64,000 nucleotides of DNA, taken from Collybia mongolica. Its lineage: Eukaryota; Basidiomycota; Agaricomycetes; Agaricales; Clitocybaceae. Shown here piece by piece: positions 63,047 to 64,000 of this stretch (position 1 is the stretch's first letter; every line of letters starts with the position of its first letter). The notes below the pieces were generated by a model, which worked only from the letters and a program-made list of their open reading frames with translations, searched no databases and was not told the DNA's origin. Made by a program: the position numbers and the translations under genes. The stretch is taken from the NCBI GenBank assembly GCA_013420905.1, contig JAAXNY010000001.1, forward strand, positions 62,001-126,000. The letters are read 5' to 3'.

Positions 63047-64000
63047 CCCCTGCTTATTCTTGATACTCGCCGCCTTTTTTAAGTACCCGGTATCCAACCC
63101 TAACTCCCCCGCCGTCCGACGATCCTCGCGTCCCTACCGATACGCTTCCTGACGCTCTCATCTCAGAGGCCTTGACACCCTCCCGAGGTTCCTCCAGGCA
63201 ACATTTGGGGGGCGATGGGGAGTCTGGTGATGATAACGCGCTGTGGGAAAACGATAAATGTGGGACCCGAACGCTTTTGGGTATGTGCACATATCATAGG
63301 AAGCACAGTAGCAGAGCAGTGACGAGAAAATTTGAGATGTACAGGCTTTGCCCGTTGGCTGCTGGGTAATCACCTTTACCGATATGCATAGAACACTAAC
63401 ACCCACCTCGCGTTCCACCTGGCACCTGCTGGATGAAGTTGCGAGAAAGATTTAGTAAAGGTAGAAAACGAGTTTCATATCGTCTCTGGGTTATATCTTC
63501 CACGTTCGATGAGAACGATGGGATACGTCTTGTGCTTGCTCCTTGTGCCACTAAGATAAACATAGTCCATGAGCAATCTTGTTGCTAGTACCAACTCCTT
63601 ATTCATGATCGGCGTCTGTCGTGGGTTGGGTTGAATAACTTGAGGTTTCCAGGTAAAGGGGTGGGGATAGATACGGAAATCCCAGCTCGGGCCGAACGAT
63701 AGCACTACCTGAGAGAACGCAGACGTGTGACTGGGGGGTGTTTTTGCAATATCGTTTCATCGCACACGTATAGATATCTGTTTGACCATCCAAGTCGATG
63801 CGACATCGTATCGTGTAATGATTAAGACGGTACAGAGGGGTATACACAGGCCAAGAGCTCAAGGGACACGTTACTTTGCAGGGAAATGATCATGCCCCTC
63901 CGCCTCCACCACATATCCCGAATGGGGAATCCTTTGGAACACAAAATCAAGCCCAAACAGTCGCAAGCGGCCATGTCGTCCCAAGGAGTCAACGTTGACA
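63047..64000 (-). CDS. conserved-looking hypothetical gene, copy 2 (runs off right edge)
   Basis: Copy of 56,040-56,993, with a one-base loss in GGCCATAGAGC (to GGCCAAGAGC at about 63,854) that shifts one frame relative to copy 1. See copy 1 for the visible protein pieces. The start lies outside the window. Confidence 0.3.

Larger units (their letters stand above)
51992..64000. repeat. direct tandem duplication, period 7,007 bp
   Basis: 58,999-64,000 repeats 51,992-56,993 at constant offset 7,007 apart from one base lost near 63,854, with scattered single-base differences. The junction at 58,998/58,999 joins pyrimidine-rich DNA (CTCAATCG) to GATTGGGGATCTG inside ATG14 exon 3. The second copy continues past the window edge. 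Confidence 0.95.

Noticed and set aside
51992..64000. Tandem duplication as a simple assembly error
   Set aside because: The copies differ by scattered substitutions including residue changes, which a duplicated contig of one allele would not show; two collapsed haplotypes remain possible and need read data.

Overview
ORGANISM. The window looks like subtelomeric DNA of a basidiomycete fungus, probably an agaricomycete. Evidence: introns of 43-72 nt with GT..AG ends; TTAGGG-type telomeric repeats (CCCTAA on the + strand); a DUF6533 remnant; a group III histidine-kinase remnant; a MUB1/samB-like MYND remnant; and ordinary single-copy fungal genes (MIS12-like, Alba-like, ATG14-like). The species cannot be named from sequence alone.

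LAYOUT. (1) 1-9,450: the 3' end of a JmjC-type gene, then decayed genes (sugar transporter, MUB1-like, Zn2Cys6 factor) among dispersed repeats. (2) About 9,450-27,540 ('block 1'): an AT-rich, CpG-poor unit with two leftward genes. One is a 974-aa ParB/sulfiredoxin-fold-like coiled-coil protein. The other is an 1,807-aa telomere-linked RecQ helicase (TLH) carrying C2H2/OrsD-like fingers and a tyrosine-recombinase-like segment. Both have the same palindrome upstream, and the unit also holds large 154-bp minisatellite arrays in opposite orientations. (3) 27,541-39,136: a CpG-rich head-to-tail array of endonuclease-lacking Penelope-like retroelements (PLEs; Coprina/Athena type) separated by short CCCTAA arrays. 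Several copies are 5'-truncated directly at telomeric repeats. Each 3' end carries a hammerhead ribozyme and a terminal hairpin. There are two families: A with four ribozymes here, and B with two here. (4) 39,137-45,709 ('block 2'): a near-identical copy of the right part of block 1, cut inside the helicase gene exactly at a CCCTAA array. (5) 45,710-46,950: PLE-B 3' fragments, palindromes and a minisatellite. (6) 47,000-64,000: chromosomal genes: a DUF6533 remnant, MIS12-like, Alba-like, ATG14-like, a kinase HAMP pseudogene and an HNH_2-type gene. The last part is a direct tandem duplication of period 7,007 bp starting at 51,992; its second copy (from 58,999) beheads ATG14 and runs off the window.

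HOW IT FITS. The PLE order and polarity (CCCTAA, truncated 5' end, RT, 3' UTR, ribozyme, hairpin, CCCTAA) fits repeated addition to chromosome ends with distal to the left. Block 2 looks like a broken end healed by telomeric repeats that then received PLEs. Blocks 1 and 2 end on the right at the same sequence but abut different PLE families at an AGG, so that edge may be a real element end. The two block genes, their shared palindrome and the recombinase-like segment together could form a subtelomeric mobile or maintenance system. That last step is inference.

All gene models are manual splices chosen from GT..AG signals, reading phase and remembered family patterns. No database search was run.
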